Part shown: one piece after another, positions 1 through 7,453 of the stretch | How positions within the stretch are numbered: the stretch's first letter is position 1 | Layout: each line of letters opens with the position of its first letter | Source of the DNA: a virus | Virus record (IMG/VR): IMGVR_UViG_3300040808_000595 | Span: 1 to 29,880 of that record | Length of the DNA: 29,880 nt | Direction: 5' to 3' (one strand) | Translations under genes and position numbers: made by a program | The notes under the pieces: generated by a model | The model's input: only the letters and a program-made list of their open reading frames with translations | Told to the model about the DNA's origin: nothing | Database searches by the model: none

Positions 1-664
1 TCATCTCATATTCGTACAGAACTTTGTCTGTCAAAAAGTATTTTACGTCACTGTTATACAAATCGCAGGCAGCTATAATATCATCACAGGCTTTTATATC
101 CTCTAGGTATGAAAAGTTCGTAGCTGCGAACTGACTTAAAATTAAAAATCTATTGAATGGTATCACGCTATTAATGGCTTCTCTAAGCGCACCCATAGCT
201 ACAATGTTTCTTTTGGAAGGTTCGATTGCTCCGTATTCAAAGAACAATCCATCTTCAATAATGTTTTCCCAAGTATTGACATTCCCGTCATATACCATAG
301 GATTATGCCTTTGTCCGAGTACATCTATCTCAGGATTTTCTTCGAGTAAACCCTTAATGTGTTCCAGAGCACCAGGAGCGAGATTGTCGTCTCCGTCGAT
401 AGGAACTAGATGTGTATGTGGGCTCATGGCAAATAAATCTATGACAGAGTTCTTACCTCTGCCAGGTAAGCCGTTGCTGGACGTAATGAAGAATTCAACA
501 TTATGTTTCTCAGCAACGGCTCTAGCGATTGGGATATAATCTTCATCAAGTGTATTGCACACAACGAAGGCGTCAAAGTATTCCTGCTTTGGTCCCAAAC
601 TTTCAATGCAACGTTCTAAACGTTCGGCATCTCGGTTTGTTAATATCCCAACGAAAAGTTTCAT
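1..664 (-). CDS. GT-A family glycosyltransferase (partial, runs off left edge)
   Basis: My reading of the minus strand from ATG at 664 gives 221 codons with no stop before the window edge, so the C-terminus is missing. The N-terminus (MKLFVGILTNRDAERLERCI) looks like a GT2-type nucleotide-sugar-binding start. A DxD-type metal site is visible at residues 90-93 (IDGDDNL), where GT-A enzymes bind Mn2+ and the UDP-sugar phosphates. The likely role is transfer of a sugar onto phage DNA, a virion protein or host surface glycan; the acceptor cannot be read from sequence. The start overlaps the stop of the upstream 60-aa gene in an ATGA, suggesting coupled translation. The family call is moderately firm; the substrate is unknown. 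Confidence 0.72.
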   Translation of the reverse strand, partial: MKLFVGILTNRDAERLERCIESLGPKQEYFDAFVVCNTLDEDYIPIARAVAEKHNVEFFITSSNGLPGRGKNSVIDLFAMSPHTHLVPIDGDDNLAPGALEHIKGLLEENPEIDVLGQRHNPMVYDGNVNTWENIIEDGLFFEYGAIEPSKRNIVAMGALREAINSVIPFNRFLILSQFAATNFSYLEDIKACDDIIAACDLYNSDVKYFLTDKVLYEYEM

Positions 665-843
665 ACAGTATCTAATGCTTCCAGTAGATCCCTGTAATGA
701 GCTACTTTTCCTAGCTCTTCTTCAATTGCTTCTGCCCAGCCAGTATGTTCTGGGATTGAAGTCTTACTGTCCATCATTACACGGACGTTCAGGGCATGAC
801 GATCCCTCGCCGCAATAAAATAATTTCTTAAGATGTCTTCCAT
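661..843 (-). CDS. Hypothetical 60-aa protein
   Basis: A short acidic protein I do not recognise. It is probably helical (for example the stretch AEAIEEELGKVAHYRDLLEAL). There is no signal peptide, membrane segment or Cys motif. I accept it as a gene because the ATG is preceded by a good ribosome-binding site (AGGAAGAG, about 2-3 bases before ATG), and its TGA overlaps the ATG of the following glycosyltransferase as ATGA. That is the tight coupling seen throughout this genome. It lies directly after the tRNA gene in transcription order. A small partner of the glycosyltransferase is possible, but nothing in the sequence proves it. Confidence 0.6.
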   Translation of the reverse strand: MEDILRNYFIAARDRHALNVRVMMDSKTSIPEHTGWAEAIEEELGKVAHYRDLLEALDTV

Positions 844-861
844 AATCTCTTCCTGTTAAAG

Positions 862-937
862 TGGTGCCGGCACCATGAATCGAACACGGGACCTGAGGTT
901 TACAAAACCCCTGCTCTACCTGCTGAGCTATACCGGC
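862..937 (-). tRNA. tRNA-Thr (anticodon UGU)
   Basis: The minus strand folds as a full 76-nt cloverleaf. The acceptor stem is GCCGGTA pairing with TGCCGGC; the D stem is GCTC/GAGC; the anticodon stem is GGGGT/ACCTC with loop TTTGTAA, giving anticodon TGT. The T arm is CCGTG-TTCGATT-CATGG. The 3' end carries discriminator A and an encoded CCA. It would read ACA (and other ACN by wobble) threonine codons. Phages of this type often carry tRNAs that supplement host pools for their AT-rich codons. It sits inside a transcribed gene string between the HTH gene and the 60-aa gene, so it is probably processed from a longer transcript. Confidence 0.96.
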
Positions 938-1011
938 GGTACTTTATATATAAAATCTGTGAGCAGTTTTTTAGGGCCATGCTCAGGGCACCACATAACG
1001 AAAAGCGCGTC

Positions 1012-1272
1012 TTATTTAAAGATTGTTGCGCCTGCTGCTGTATATGCTGCAGCGATCATTGCTCGGCTTGGGGTACCGAGGCGGTAGACAGTTTTACCTG
1101 TCTTTGTGACATTCGTGTATACAGGGAAACCTGCTTCACGAAGTTCTGCCACACGGGCTCCGACTGATTTGATGCCAAACATTTTAACTGCTTGTGCTTC
1201 AGACAGAGATTGTCCGCTAGTTAGAAAGTTAAGAACTTTCTTAGTTTGAGTTGTGTTAACTGACTTAGTCAT
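1012..1272 (-). CDS. Small helix-turn-helix protein
   Basis: An 86-aa protein. Residues about 8-55 read as a winged-helix/HTH unit of the phage type: a first helix (TKKVLNFL), a turn helix (SLSEAQAVKMFG) and a recognition-like helix (SVGARVAELREAGF). A beta-hairpin wing follows (PVYTNVTKTGKTVYRL). The family probably binds nucleic acid, so a transcription regulator is likely. Its translation start has GGAG followed by an AT-rich spacer ending TATATTATG, like gene 45. It lies 6 bases after the upstream 109-aa gene and shares that gene's promoter (1640-1668). Its operator is not known. Confidence 0.7.
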   Translation of the reverse strand: MTKSVNTTQTKKVLNFLTSGQSLSEAQAVKMFGIKSVGARVAELREAGFPVYTNVTKTGKTVYRLGTPSRAMIAAAYTAAGATIFK

Positions 1273-1278
1273 AATATA

Positions 1279-1608
1279 TTATTCTCCAATATTTGATTTA
1301 ACAACGGTTACACTTTCAGCACCCTCAACCTTCGGAGCGGTATTAACCACCCGTTGGGTTTTAGGTACATTCCTAAACACGACTTTCAAAAGAGCATCTT
1401 TTGTTTCTGCATCCGGAATATTGCTATTCTGGAGTACATACTGAGCTGCTTCCTTTTTAGTCATGGCTGACGGTAACTCCACAAAATAATGTGATGAGTT
1501 ATCCTTCAACTTCTTGATGCGAGATACCATATCGTTACCGAACCGGGCTTTACAAGTCCCGTTCGACATTACGCTGTATCCTGCAAATTTAAATGTTTGG
1601 TTTGACAT
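1279..1608 (-). CDS. Hypothetical 109-aa protein
   Basis: I do not recognise the family. The protein is soluble, with a mixed basic N-terminal half (GNDMVSRIKKLKDNSSHYFVEL), a central helical stretch (KKEAAQYVLQNSNIPDAETKDALLK) and a low-complexity, Val/Thr-rich C-terminus. No Cys motif, membrane segment or signal peptide is present. The start is supported by AGAGGAAAAATTATG, a strong ribosome-binding site that also closely resembles the RegA-regulated initiation region of T4 gene 44. A near-consensus sigma-70-type promoter lies 32 bases upstream of the start, making this the first gene of a unit that continues into the HTH gene and tRNA. Confidence 0.65.
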   Translation of the reverse strand: MSNQTFKFAGYSVMSNGTCKARFGNDMVSRIKKLKDNSSHYFVELPSAMTKKEAAQYVLQNSNIPDAETKDALLKVVFRNVPKTQRVVNTAPKVEGAESVTVVKSNIGE

Positions 1609-1639
1609 AATTTTTCCTCTTTCTCAATTTAATGTAACT

Positions 1640-1668
1640 ATTATACTACCGTTCGTTTCTAAAGTCAA
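1640..1668 (-). promoter_or_regulatory. Sigma-70-type promoter for the 109-aa/HTH/tRNA unit
   Basis: On the minus strand, TTGACT (1668-1663) and TATAAT (1645-1640) are separated by exactly 17 bases. The -10 ends 32 bases before the ATG of the 109-aa gene. It is one of eight sites of the same design in the window, each in front of a gene group, which makes chance unlikely. Confidence 0.85.
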
Positions 1669-1697
1669 GCACTTTCTGACCAAAACGTGAAATCTTT

Positions 1698-2213
1698 TTA
1701 GGCGACTGCCGCTTCTTTACAGGCGAACCAGTCGCTTAGGAAGTCTTGACTCCATCCGCGATGTCCATCTTCCATAAGATACATACACTTATAGTCGATT
1801 CGCTCCTGGCTAGGGCCCATTAGGAAGCTCTCGGTTTTTTCTACGATCTCTCGTCTCATATAACCGAATTCGTCATTCTTTTGAATGCGAGTACCACGGA
1901 ACCTCTTAATCAGGGCGTCGTACTCGATAAAGGTAGGTGTCTCCCACTCTTCGATATGATCCTCGAGTTTGAAGTCAATATCGTCGATGAGATCGGAGTG
2001 AATAATGATCTCTTCCCAAGATTCGTTGCGAACCTCGATTAGTGATTCTAGCTTAGCCCAGAAGTCCTTACAGCCCGACTGCTCTACAGTCACGCCTTCC
2101 ATAATGAAGGTATCGCCGCCCTTGAACTTCCAATACTGCGGACACTCGCCCTTGCCGTCCCAATCATGGGCGCCATAGTTCTCACGGGTTTGTGTCTGTA
2201 TTACGATTTTCAT
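1698..2213 (-). CDS. Conserved-looking 171-aa protein of unknown function
   Basis: The N-terminus MKIVIQTQTRENYGAHDWDG is followed by KGECPQYWKFKGGDTF, a compact aromatic-rich block that I believe recurs in marine T4-like phages, although I cannot name a domain. The middle is acidic (IIIHSDLIDDIDFKLEDHIEEW). The C-terminus is rich in Trp (RGWSQDFLSDWFACKEAA). There is no membrane segment. It is a monocistronic unit with its own strong promoter at 2248-2276. That promoter shares a 17-bp block with the promoters of the MoxR ATPase and the VWA protein, so it may be co-regulated with them. The acidic character and early-type promoter would fit a host-takeover or DNA-mimic-like role, but that is a guess. 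Confidence 0.75.
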   Translation of the reverse strand: MKIVIQTQTRENYGAHDWDGKGECPQYWKFKGGDTFIMEGVTVEQSGCKDFWAKLESLIEVRNESWEEIIIHSDLIDDIDFKLEDHIEEWETPTFIEYDALIKRFRGTRIQKNDEFGYMRREIVEKTESFLMGPSQERIDYKCMYLMEDGHRGWSQDFLSDWFACKEAAVA

Positions 2214-2236
2214 GCTCTAAACTCCAATTTCTTCAG

Positions 2237-2253
2237 TTTATACAAGTATTATA
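2237..2253 (-). promoter_or_regulatory. 17-bp shared element, copy 1
   Basis: The minus-strand block TATAATACTTGTATAAA covers the -10 hexamer and the start region. It contains the inverted pair ATAC-TT-GTAT. It is identical to copies at 21779-21795 and 24816-24832, and its position fits an operator or a strong discriminator element. Confidence 0.7.
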
Positions 2254-2276
2254 CAGGGTATTTTACCAAATGTCAA
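2248..2276 (-). promoter_or_regulatory. Sigma-70-type promoter for the 171-aa gene
   Basis: TTGACA (2276-2271), a 17-base spacer and TATAAT (2253-2248) on the minus strand form a perfect consensus promoter. A/T-tract DNA lies upstream of the -35 (2283-2306), resembling an UP element. It shares an 18-bp tract with the MoxR promoter region. Confidence 0.88.
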
Positions 2277-2303
2277 GCATTATTTTGACTTTTTTTCACT
2301 TTT

Positions 2304-3659
2304 TTAGAAGTTTTTGGGTACATCTTCGGGTTTGAGTACGTTATACGGGACTAGATTAGGGGATTTGGCGCCATCTCGCCAGAAATTTCCGTTCGTATGT
2401 AGGTCCATATCACTGATATAGTCCTTTTCATTCAATGAGTTACAGTAAGCACTAAAGTCCACAAACCAATCGTCATATTTATCCTTATAGGCCTGATAAT
2501 CCACTCTATTTTGCGCTATAAGGGTACGTTTATTGCGTAACTGTATAGCATTACACTCTTCGACAACCTGGTTATAGGAGCTCTCAGGGAGGGCACAGAT
2601 ACGCTCTACTTCAGCCACGATAGCGTCTAATCGCTCTGCGGGGTCGTATATTGTGTCATATGTTTCGTCTATCCAAGGTGAGAATGATTCGTATCCGCAT
2701 AGTTTTAGCTCTTCTAGAAACCCTGGGGTAGTATGTACTAGGTGAGGAGTCTCTGCCATAATAGCTTTGTAGAACTTCTCCGTAGCGAATGAGGGTGAGA
2801 ACTCGTGTACCTTGAGCTTACCCTCATTGTGCAAGATCTGGGCGTGATTGTAGTTCTTGTAGGGTAGGTAGTGTGACTCTACGACAATGTGGAAGTCTGC
2901 TGAGGCAATTGCTCTAGGGACTATTGGCCCAAACTTACTAAGTCTGCCTGTTTTAAAGTGGCTGGTCTCGTTGATCTCATAGGGGATACCAGTGATCCAA
3001 CTCTCACAAGCAGGCTTGCCATATCCCATTTCCCTAGCCATGTCCAGAAGAGTTTGAATGGGATACCTAAAGTAATTTCCATCAAAGCCATTTTCATATG
3101 GGTTTAGATTGTGAAACGAGTATGAGAAGTGTTTGAGTAGATCCTTATCTACGAGTTTTAGGTATAGCTCGAACCTGTCCTCGTTAAAGTTTCTGCTAAG
3201 TATATTGAATTTAGTTCGTTCTGTTAATTCAGAGGTATCAACATTCTTACATCTAACCTGCAAAGGACTATATAGAATAAATTCAATGTCTGGCATATCA
3301 GAAAATATTCTTTGACAGAACTTTCTGAACATCTGATCTTTAACCACGAATACTATCTTGTTACCAGGTATCTGCCACTCTTTTATCCTGCGTCTAAAGT
3401 CTCGAACAACTGGTAGATTAAAATAGTCATCGCAGAAATTAATTAACAGTCTTACATTAGGTTTGTTTTTTAAATGGATTAGATGCGGGTCATCCAAATT
3501 ATTGAAAAGATCTACGAAAGGATAAGACCTCATTGCTTGATCTAATCTGTCAAACAATAGAACAGCGTTGTCGTCTTCTAATGCCTTGTTCCAAGGTAGA
3601 ACAGGACCGTAAAGATAGATATCCTCTTTTTTAATCCTGTGGTAAAAATTTGTTGGCAT
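2304..3659 (-). CDS. Glycosyltransferase-like protein (GT-B/fucosyltransferase-like C-terminus)
   Basis: A 451-aa soluble protein. Around residues 255-345 it reads SADFHIVVESHY, then FATEKFYKAIMAETPHLV, then LKLCGYESF and WIDETYD. This succession (E-S-x-Y, then T-E-K-x-x-K-A, then a conserved W-I-D-E) is the nucleotide-sugar-binding pattern of GT10-type fucosyltransferases and related enzymes. The N-terminal half is not recognisable to me but has the alternating strand/helix look of a Rossmann-like acceptor domain. It starts 3 bases after the stop of the 2OG oxygenase gene, so the two are probably co-translated. A role in glycosylating a virion or host surface component is inferred; the sugar is unknown. 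A related hypothetical protein family without activity cannot be excluded. Confidence 0.65.
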   Translation of the reverse strand: MPTNFYHRIKKEDIYLYGPVLPWNKALEDDNAVLLFDRLDQAMRSYPFVDLFNNLDDPHLIHLKNKPNVRLLINFCDDYFNLPVVRDFRRRIKEWQIPGNKIVFVVKDQMFRKFCQRIFSDMPDIEFILYSPLQVRCKNVDTSELTERTKFNILSRNFNEDRFELYLKLVDKDLLKHFSYSFHNLNPYENGFDGNYFRYPIQTLLDMAREMGYGKPACESWITGIPYEINETSHFKTGRLSKFGPIVPRAIASADFHIVVESHYLPYKNYNHAQILHNEGKLKVHEFSPSFATEKFYKAIMAETPHLVHTTPGFLEELKLCGYESFSPWIDETYDTIYDPAERLDAIVAEVERICALPESSYNQVVEECNAIQLRNKRTLIAQNRVDYQAYKDKYDDWFVDFSAYCNSLNEKDYISDMDLHTNGNFWRDGAKSPNLVPYNVLKPEDVPKNF

Positions 3660-3662
3660 AAC

Positions 3663-4400
3663 CTACTTCCTGGTTGGGATATCGAATGGTTCGTTAGATT
3701 CTTTGTCGTACCAATATAAACTCCTATGAGGTCTATCCTCTGTTTTATAATCGGCATCACTATAGTAATAGAATAATCTAAATGTTGTCCTATGTACACC
3801 TGCAGGACATTTCAGTGGCTCTGGATATCCGTGGAATCCTCGGTTACTGTAATTCCATATTACTGCGCTATTAAATAGGCAAGGAAATTCTTTTACTTTA
3901 TTTTCTTTTTGATTGTCCCAGAACTCTAATGCTCCGCCCCATTCAGGATCCCAATCGGGTGTGAGGTAAACAATTAATGACTGAGCTCTGTGTAATTTGA
4001 ATTGGTCGTTCCAGTTAAAATCAGAATGTACTTGCAAGGAATCATTGGTCCAACTTTTAGAATACCCACCACCTACAATAAACGGATCGCCTATAGATCC
4101 TTCAGTTCCGGTTATTCTATTTAACCAGTCTATACCTAATGAACTGTGCATAGCGTTTACAAATTCTGTTGCAACAGGTAAGTGTTCTAACTTATTACAC
4201 TCTTGCATATGACTTCCCTTGCGATCAAAGGTAGTCCACAGGTGTTCGGGCGTGTTTTTTGCCTCGGCAAACATTTTCCTTGCGATCATATCTGGAAGGA
4301 AATCGTTTAAGTAGACGTGAGGTACTGGAACTTCTGTTTGGTAATTGCTTTTGTATTGCTCAGGCGAGAACTTCTCTCTGATATAACGTATGCTTTCCAA
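3663..4400 (-). CDS. 2-oxoglutarate/Fe(II)-dependent oxygenase
   Basis: A 245-aa protein with a complete 2OG-Fe(II) facial triad. H125 and D127 lie in QVHSDFNW, H190 lies in NRGFHGYP, and a 2-oxoglutarate-binding Arg lies in GVHRTTFRLF (R204/R208). The core LIVYLTPDWDPEWGGALEFWD is the expected double-stranded beta-helix segment of prolyl-hydroxylase-like enzymes. Members hydroxylate protein side chains or small molecules; the target is unknown. The start is TTG at 4400, immediately after the TAA of the EF-hand gene, with GGGAAG about 6 bases upstream; no ATG is better placed. It is one of three proteins of this fold in the window, alongside 15069-15680 (intact) and 20026-20559 (degenerate). 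Confidence 0.85.
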   Translation of the reverse strand: MESIRYIREKFSPEQYKSNYQTEVPVPHVYLNDFLPDMIARKMFAEAKNTPEHLWTTFDRKGSHMQECNKLEHLPVATEFVNAMHSSLGIDWLNRITGTEGSIGDPFIVGGGYSKSWTNDSLQVHSDFNWNDQFKLHRAQSLIVYLTPDWDPEWGGALEFWDNQKENKVKEFPCLFNSAVIWNYSNRGFHGYPEPLKCPAGVHRTTFRLFYYYSDADYKTEDRPHRSLYWYDKESNEPFDIPTRK

Positions 4401-4721
4401 TTACTTCTTCCCAAGTGCCTGCGCCCCAAAGAATGCGGCTACAATACCTGCGACTGCTACAAAATATGTAGCTGCCATGTCGCCTAAGATTTGACTTGCT
4501 GAGTCTAGGCCTATGAGGACTGCGAGAACAACAGCAAAAGGATAAAGCAACATACCACCTAGTGCGAACCACGCCATTTTACGTTGGGCATCTCGCATCG
4601 CATCTTCATCTTCTAGGCGCTTACGTTTAAACTCCATATACATTTCATGCTCTGCTCTACTGACTTTTCCGTCACCATTGCTATCTGCTTCATGGAAAGC
4701 GGTTTTATTTTCTTCAGACAT
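4401..4721 (-). CDS. EF-hand protein with two membrane helices
   Basis: A 106-aa protein. Residues 13-24 (DSNGDGKVSRAE) form a canonical EF-hand Ca2+ loop with D13, N15, D17, S21 and E24 in the ligand positions. A charged helical linker follows (EFKRKRLEDEDAMRDAQRK). Two hydrophobic segments, about 49-71 and 82-102, read as transmembrane helices, and the C-terminus is Lys-rich. There is no cleavable signal peptide. It therefore looks like a cytosolic Ca2+-sensing domain on a small inner-membrane hairpin. The size and two-helix layout overlap with holins and antiholins, but I see no family signature that proves this. A T4-type late promoter motif lies 50 bases upstream. The stop is directly followed by the TTG start of the 2OG oxygenase. 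Confidence 0.8.
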   Translation of the reverse strand: MSEENKTAFHEADSNGDGKVSRAEHEMYMEFKRKRLEDEDAMRDAQRKMAWFALGGMLLYPFAVVLAVLIGLDSASQILGDMAATYFVAVAGIVAAFFGAQALGKK

Positions 4722-4729
4722 TATGCCTC

Positions 4730-5476
4730 CTATTTTGCATACTTGCTAATATGTGATATTAACTCCTCTTTATTTATATCACCTACAATGTCTGCAAAAG
4801 GAATATATCCGATAGCTAACCTAGGGTCGTGAAATTGGTAAGGCATTTTGTCTGCCATTCGATGCCATGCTGGCTTAGCTACTCTCTGTAGCCAATCCTT
4901 TTCCATATCTTTTGTAATAGGATCTCCCAAGTGCATAAAGAATGTAGCCCTTGCCCATATTTGTGGTTGAATCTGAGAACGTTTTATATTCCAGTCTTTT
5001 GTATTTACAATCTCTGCAAAGTGTTTACCTACATGAGCATAGGCAAGATATAGTGTTCCTAACTTTCTTTGAACTGTAAACTTTGGAAATGCTTCGGTTG
5101 GAATTCTATATGTTTTTTCTCCGTCGGTGTATCCCCATCTAGGAGGGGCACCAGTCTCTAATAATTCTATCTGATGAATGAGGTTGTTGATGTCGTCCCA
5201 AATTAATTTATCTTCACGATTGGCAGTGTTTACTTGTATAGCAAATTGATTGTGCAAGCCATTGAAATCAAAGTCTTCTCGATTGCCAAAGTTTCTTTGT
5301 AAATTAAAATGTGCTGCCTTATCCCACAAATCGTTTAGAAGTTTTTCTCTATCTTGTTCTAACCAAAAATATTCCCTAGAATATCTAACTTCTTGTTCTA
5401 AGAACCGTGCGTGATTTTGTGAGAATTTGTCTGCGTGTACAGCAAAGTCTAAATCGTTAAAACTTAATATCATCAT
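4730..5476 (-). CDS. Hypothetical 248-aa protein after the gp41 helicase
   Basis: A soluble, mostly helical protein rich in aromatic and charged residues (for example REYFWLEQDREKLLNDLWDKA and KDWLQRVAKPAWHRM). I recognise no domain, and it does not resemble T4 gp61 primase: no zinc finger or TOPRIM motif is visible. I chose the ATG pair at 5476/5473 because AAAGGGTGG lies just upstream. A longer reading beginning at 5530 would start deep inside the helicase gene without that site. It overlaps the helicase end by about 20 bases, so translation is probably coupled. Position next to gp41 suggests a replication-related or accessory role, which remains inference. Confidence 0.7.
   Translation of the reverse strand: MMILSFNDLDFAVHADKFSQNHARFLEQEVRYSREYFWLEQDREKLLNDLWDKAAHFNLQRNFGNREDFDFNGLHNQFAIQVNTANREDKLIWDDINNLIHQIELLETGAPPRWGYTDGEKTYRIPTEAFPKFTVQRKLGTLYLAYAHVGKHFAEIVNTKDWNIKRSQIQPQIWARATFFMHLGDPITKDMEKDWLQRVAKPAWHRMADKMPYQFHDPRLAIGYIPFADIVGDINKEELISHISKYAK
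4771..4778 (-). promoter_or_regulatory. Putative T4-type late promoter
   Basis: TATAAATA on the minus strand, 50 bases upstream of the EF-hand membrane protein start. It is identical to the T4 late -10 element recognised by gp55. It lies within the 3' end of the previous gene, so chance occurrence is possible. Confidence 0.45.
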
Positions 5477-6839
5477 ATCCACCCTTTTGCAATTTAAATG
5501 AGGCACCATACTGTGGAGTCTGTTCAGCACCCGAGTCTTGTAAGTCGGCTTGTGGATTTTCTAAATCAAACAATTTCATTCTCGCTCTATCTACACCAAC
5601 CATAAATCTTTTGTTCTTAGTAGGATCAGCATAACGATTCTTCAACTGTTTAACCATCAATTGTCCTAACTGTTCTATCTCTTCTGTACTTATAAGAGCA
5701 AACATCAAGTCTGCTGTAGCAGGCAAACCAAATGATTCTGAGGTATCCGTCAATTCAACGTCACTGTTTCCATAACCACCTCGAGTTGTCTGTGTCGCTG
5801 ACATAATAGGAAGATCAAACTCTACTGCCAAGCCACGTAGCTCTTCTGCAATACTCTTAATAATTGTATAGCTGTTCGCGGCATTGCCAGGACGGAATCG
5901 AGAACTACCACAAATGTTTAGATAGTCAATAAAGATAATGTCAGGAGCAAAGTTACGCTTGAGTCTAAGTTCATTCAACAATGCTTTAAAATGTCCGGCG
6001 TGTGCCGATGCTGTAGGATATTCTTTAACAATTAACTTACCATTAATTTTTTTATTAATTTTAGAAATCCTATCGTCGAACATACTCTTAGGCATATCCT
6101 TCAAATCCTGAATAGGAATGTTCATTAAGTTCGCATCAATACGTTCTGCAATTCTTTCCTCGGACATTTCAAGTGTAATGTACAAAACATTTTTGCCTGT
6201 GCTAATAGCGCCTGCTGCCATATGACACATAAACAAAGACTTACCTACACCTGTACCTGCAAGTGCTATGTTCAATGTTTTATTTGCTAGTCCGCCTTCA
6301 GTAATCTTGTTAAACATCTCCAAGTCAAAGGGCATCTTCTCTTCTAGTCTGTGATAAAATTCAAAACGCTGATCTGCGTTCTCAATATAATCGTGTCCTA
6401 CGTTATTGTCGAACCCAACTGCAAGAGCGTCTGACAATATACTAGGTAATGCATCTGTACTGTACTGCTGATTCTTACCATCAATAATCTGAATCGAATC
6501 CATAATAGCATTGTAGAGTGCCTTGTCCTTACAGAATTTTTCTGTTTCTTCAACCAACCATTTAGTATCTAGTTCTTTATCTTCTACATTGTTGAGGAAC
6601 TCATTTATCTCTTTGTCCTCAATCTCAGACACACGTCTATCATCTTGACAGGCAATAACGATTGCCTCTTTACTAGGGCAAGCATTATACTTCTCAGCAT
6701 ACTCCCAAATTTTAAGATAGATTGTACGTTCTGCAGAGTCGTTGAAATATTCACTTTTCAAAAAAGGAATAACTTTCCTAAGATATTCCTCATCATAAAA
6801 TAATTTTGTAAGTATAATTCTTTCGACTCTATTTTCCAT
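5457..6839 (-). CDS. 41: Replicative DNA helicase, T4 gp41-like (DnaB family)
   Basis: A 460-aa protein with a DnaB/gp41 layout. The N-terminal helical domain spans about residues 1-150, and a RecA-like motor follows. The Walker A motif is GTGVGKS at 195-201. ITLEMSEERIAERID follows as expected for the family. A Walker B-type strand is IIFIDYLNI, and the sensor segment is SATQTTRGGYG. In T4, gp41 forms a hexamer that unwinds DNA 5' to 3' at the fork with gp61 primase. The ATG overlaps the TGA of the upstream SDR gene (TGATG), so the two are coupled. No gp61 primase or gp59 loader gene is seen in the window. Full length, all motifs intact. Confidence 0.95.
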   Translation of the reverse strand: MENRVERIILTKLFYDEEYLRKVIPFLKSEYFNDSAERTIYLKIWEYAEKYNACPSKEAIVIACQDDRRVSEIEDKEINEFLNNVEDKELDTKWLVEETEKFCKDKALYNAIMDSIQIIDGKNQQYSTDALPSILSDALAVGFDNNVGHDYIENADQRFEFYHRLEEKMPFDLEMFNKITEGGLANKTLNIALAGTGVGKSLFMCHMAAGAISTGKNVLYITLEMSEERIAERIDANLMNIPIQDLKDMPKSMFDDRISKINKKINGKLIVKEYPTASAHAGHFKALLNELRLKRNFAPDIIFIDYLNICGSSRFRPGNAANSYTIIKSIAEELRGLAVEFDLPIMSATQTTRGGYGNSDVELTDTSESFGLPATADLMFALISTEEIEQLGQLMVKQLKNRYADPTKNKRFMVGVDRARMKLFDLENPQADLQDSGAEQTPQYGASFKLQKGGYDDIKF

Positions 6840-7453
6840 CAGCTAAGTTCCAAGTTGTAAACGAATAAACCGTCTCGGTTAAAGTAGTTATCCATTGTGA
6901 ATAAAATAGCATTATATATTACTTCAGGATCAAATGCAACATCTTTTAGTCCTGTTTGGTTAAGTGTTCTACCGGCTTTAATAGGACCAAACTTAATATT
7001 GCATATTTGTTTATCTAGGCAAAAATTGTTAACGTTGCCTTTAGTTCTTCGGTATTCTCTTTCATCGTCGTCTAAGAATATATTTTTAGTTGCTAACAAC
7101 TCGTCAGAATATTGATCGATTGTTCCACCTATGTTAATTAACATTACCCTGTCATTACCTGTAGGCCACATCTTAAGAGTATGCCAGTCTGAATAATGGT
7201 TGCCATACAAGTCCATTAACATATGCATCTGGGCATCGTCCCATGCCGAAAAGTTATAAGCGTTGTTAATTATAACATCACACTCTTTAGACTTTTCTAC
7301 AATAGACTGCCTGTCTTCTGCATTTGAAATATCGTATCCTAGACTTTTAGAGAATCCAATAACATCGTTACCTAACTCCTGTAAGTTTTCAAATACAAGT
7401 TTACCAAGTCCTTGTGTATGTCCAATGACTGCTATCTTTTTACCCGTGATCAT
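6839..7453 (-). CDS. SDR-fold NAD(P)-binding protein
   Basis: A 204-aa protein. The N-terminus IAVIGHTQGLGKLVFENL contains the GxxxGxG dinucleotide-binding turn (GHTQGLG) of short-chain dehydrogenases. DVIINNAYNF corresponds to the NNAG segment, LINIGG to the catalytic Ser strand region, and YRRTK fits the YxxxK active-site pattern. It is a little shorter than classical 250-aa SDRs. The substrate is unknown; oxidoreduction or epimerisation of a sugar or small molecule is likely. The start has GGAG seven bases before ATG. The gene overlaps the radical SAM gene by 14 bases and gene 41 by one, so the string metzincin/radical SAM/SDR/gp41 is translated as one block. Confidence 0.75.
   Translation of the reverse strand: MITGKKIAVIGHTQGLGKLVFENLQELGNDVIGFSKSLGYDISNAEDRQSIVEKSKECDVIINNAYNFSAWDDAQMHMLMDLYGNHYSDWHTLKMWPTGNDRVMLINIGGTIDQYSDELLATKNIFLDDDEREYRRTKGNVNNFCLDKQICNIKFGPIKAGRTLNQTGLKDVAFDPEVIYNAILFTMDNYFNRDGLFVYNLELS

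Noticed and set aside
153-818. Plus-strand open frames over the glycosyltransferase and small gene
   Set aside because: They lie antisense to a gene with a clear DxD motif and coupled starts, lack ribosome-binding sites, and have Ser/Leu/Cys-rich antisense composition. The same holds for other plus-strand frames in the window.
941-1011. Possible second tRNA or terminator between the tRNA and the HTH gene
   Set aside because: A TGAGCA/TGCTCA pair exists, but no cloverleaf, no T-arm consensus and no U-run could be found.
4730-5476. gp61 primase downstream of the helicase
   Set aside because: The position would suit it, but no zinc-binding cysteines or TOPRIM motif are present, so I left it as unknown.
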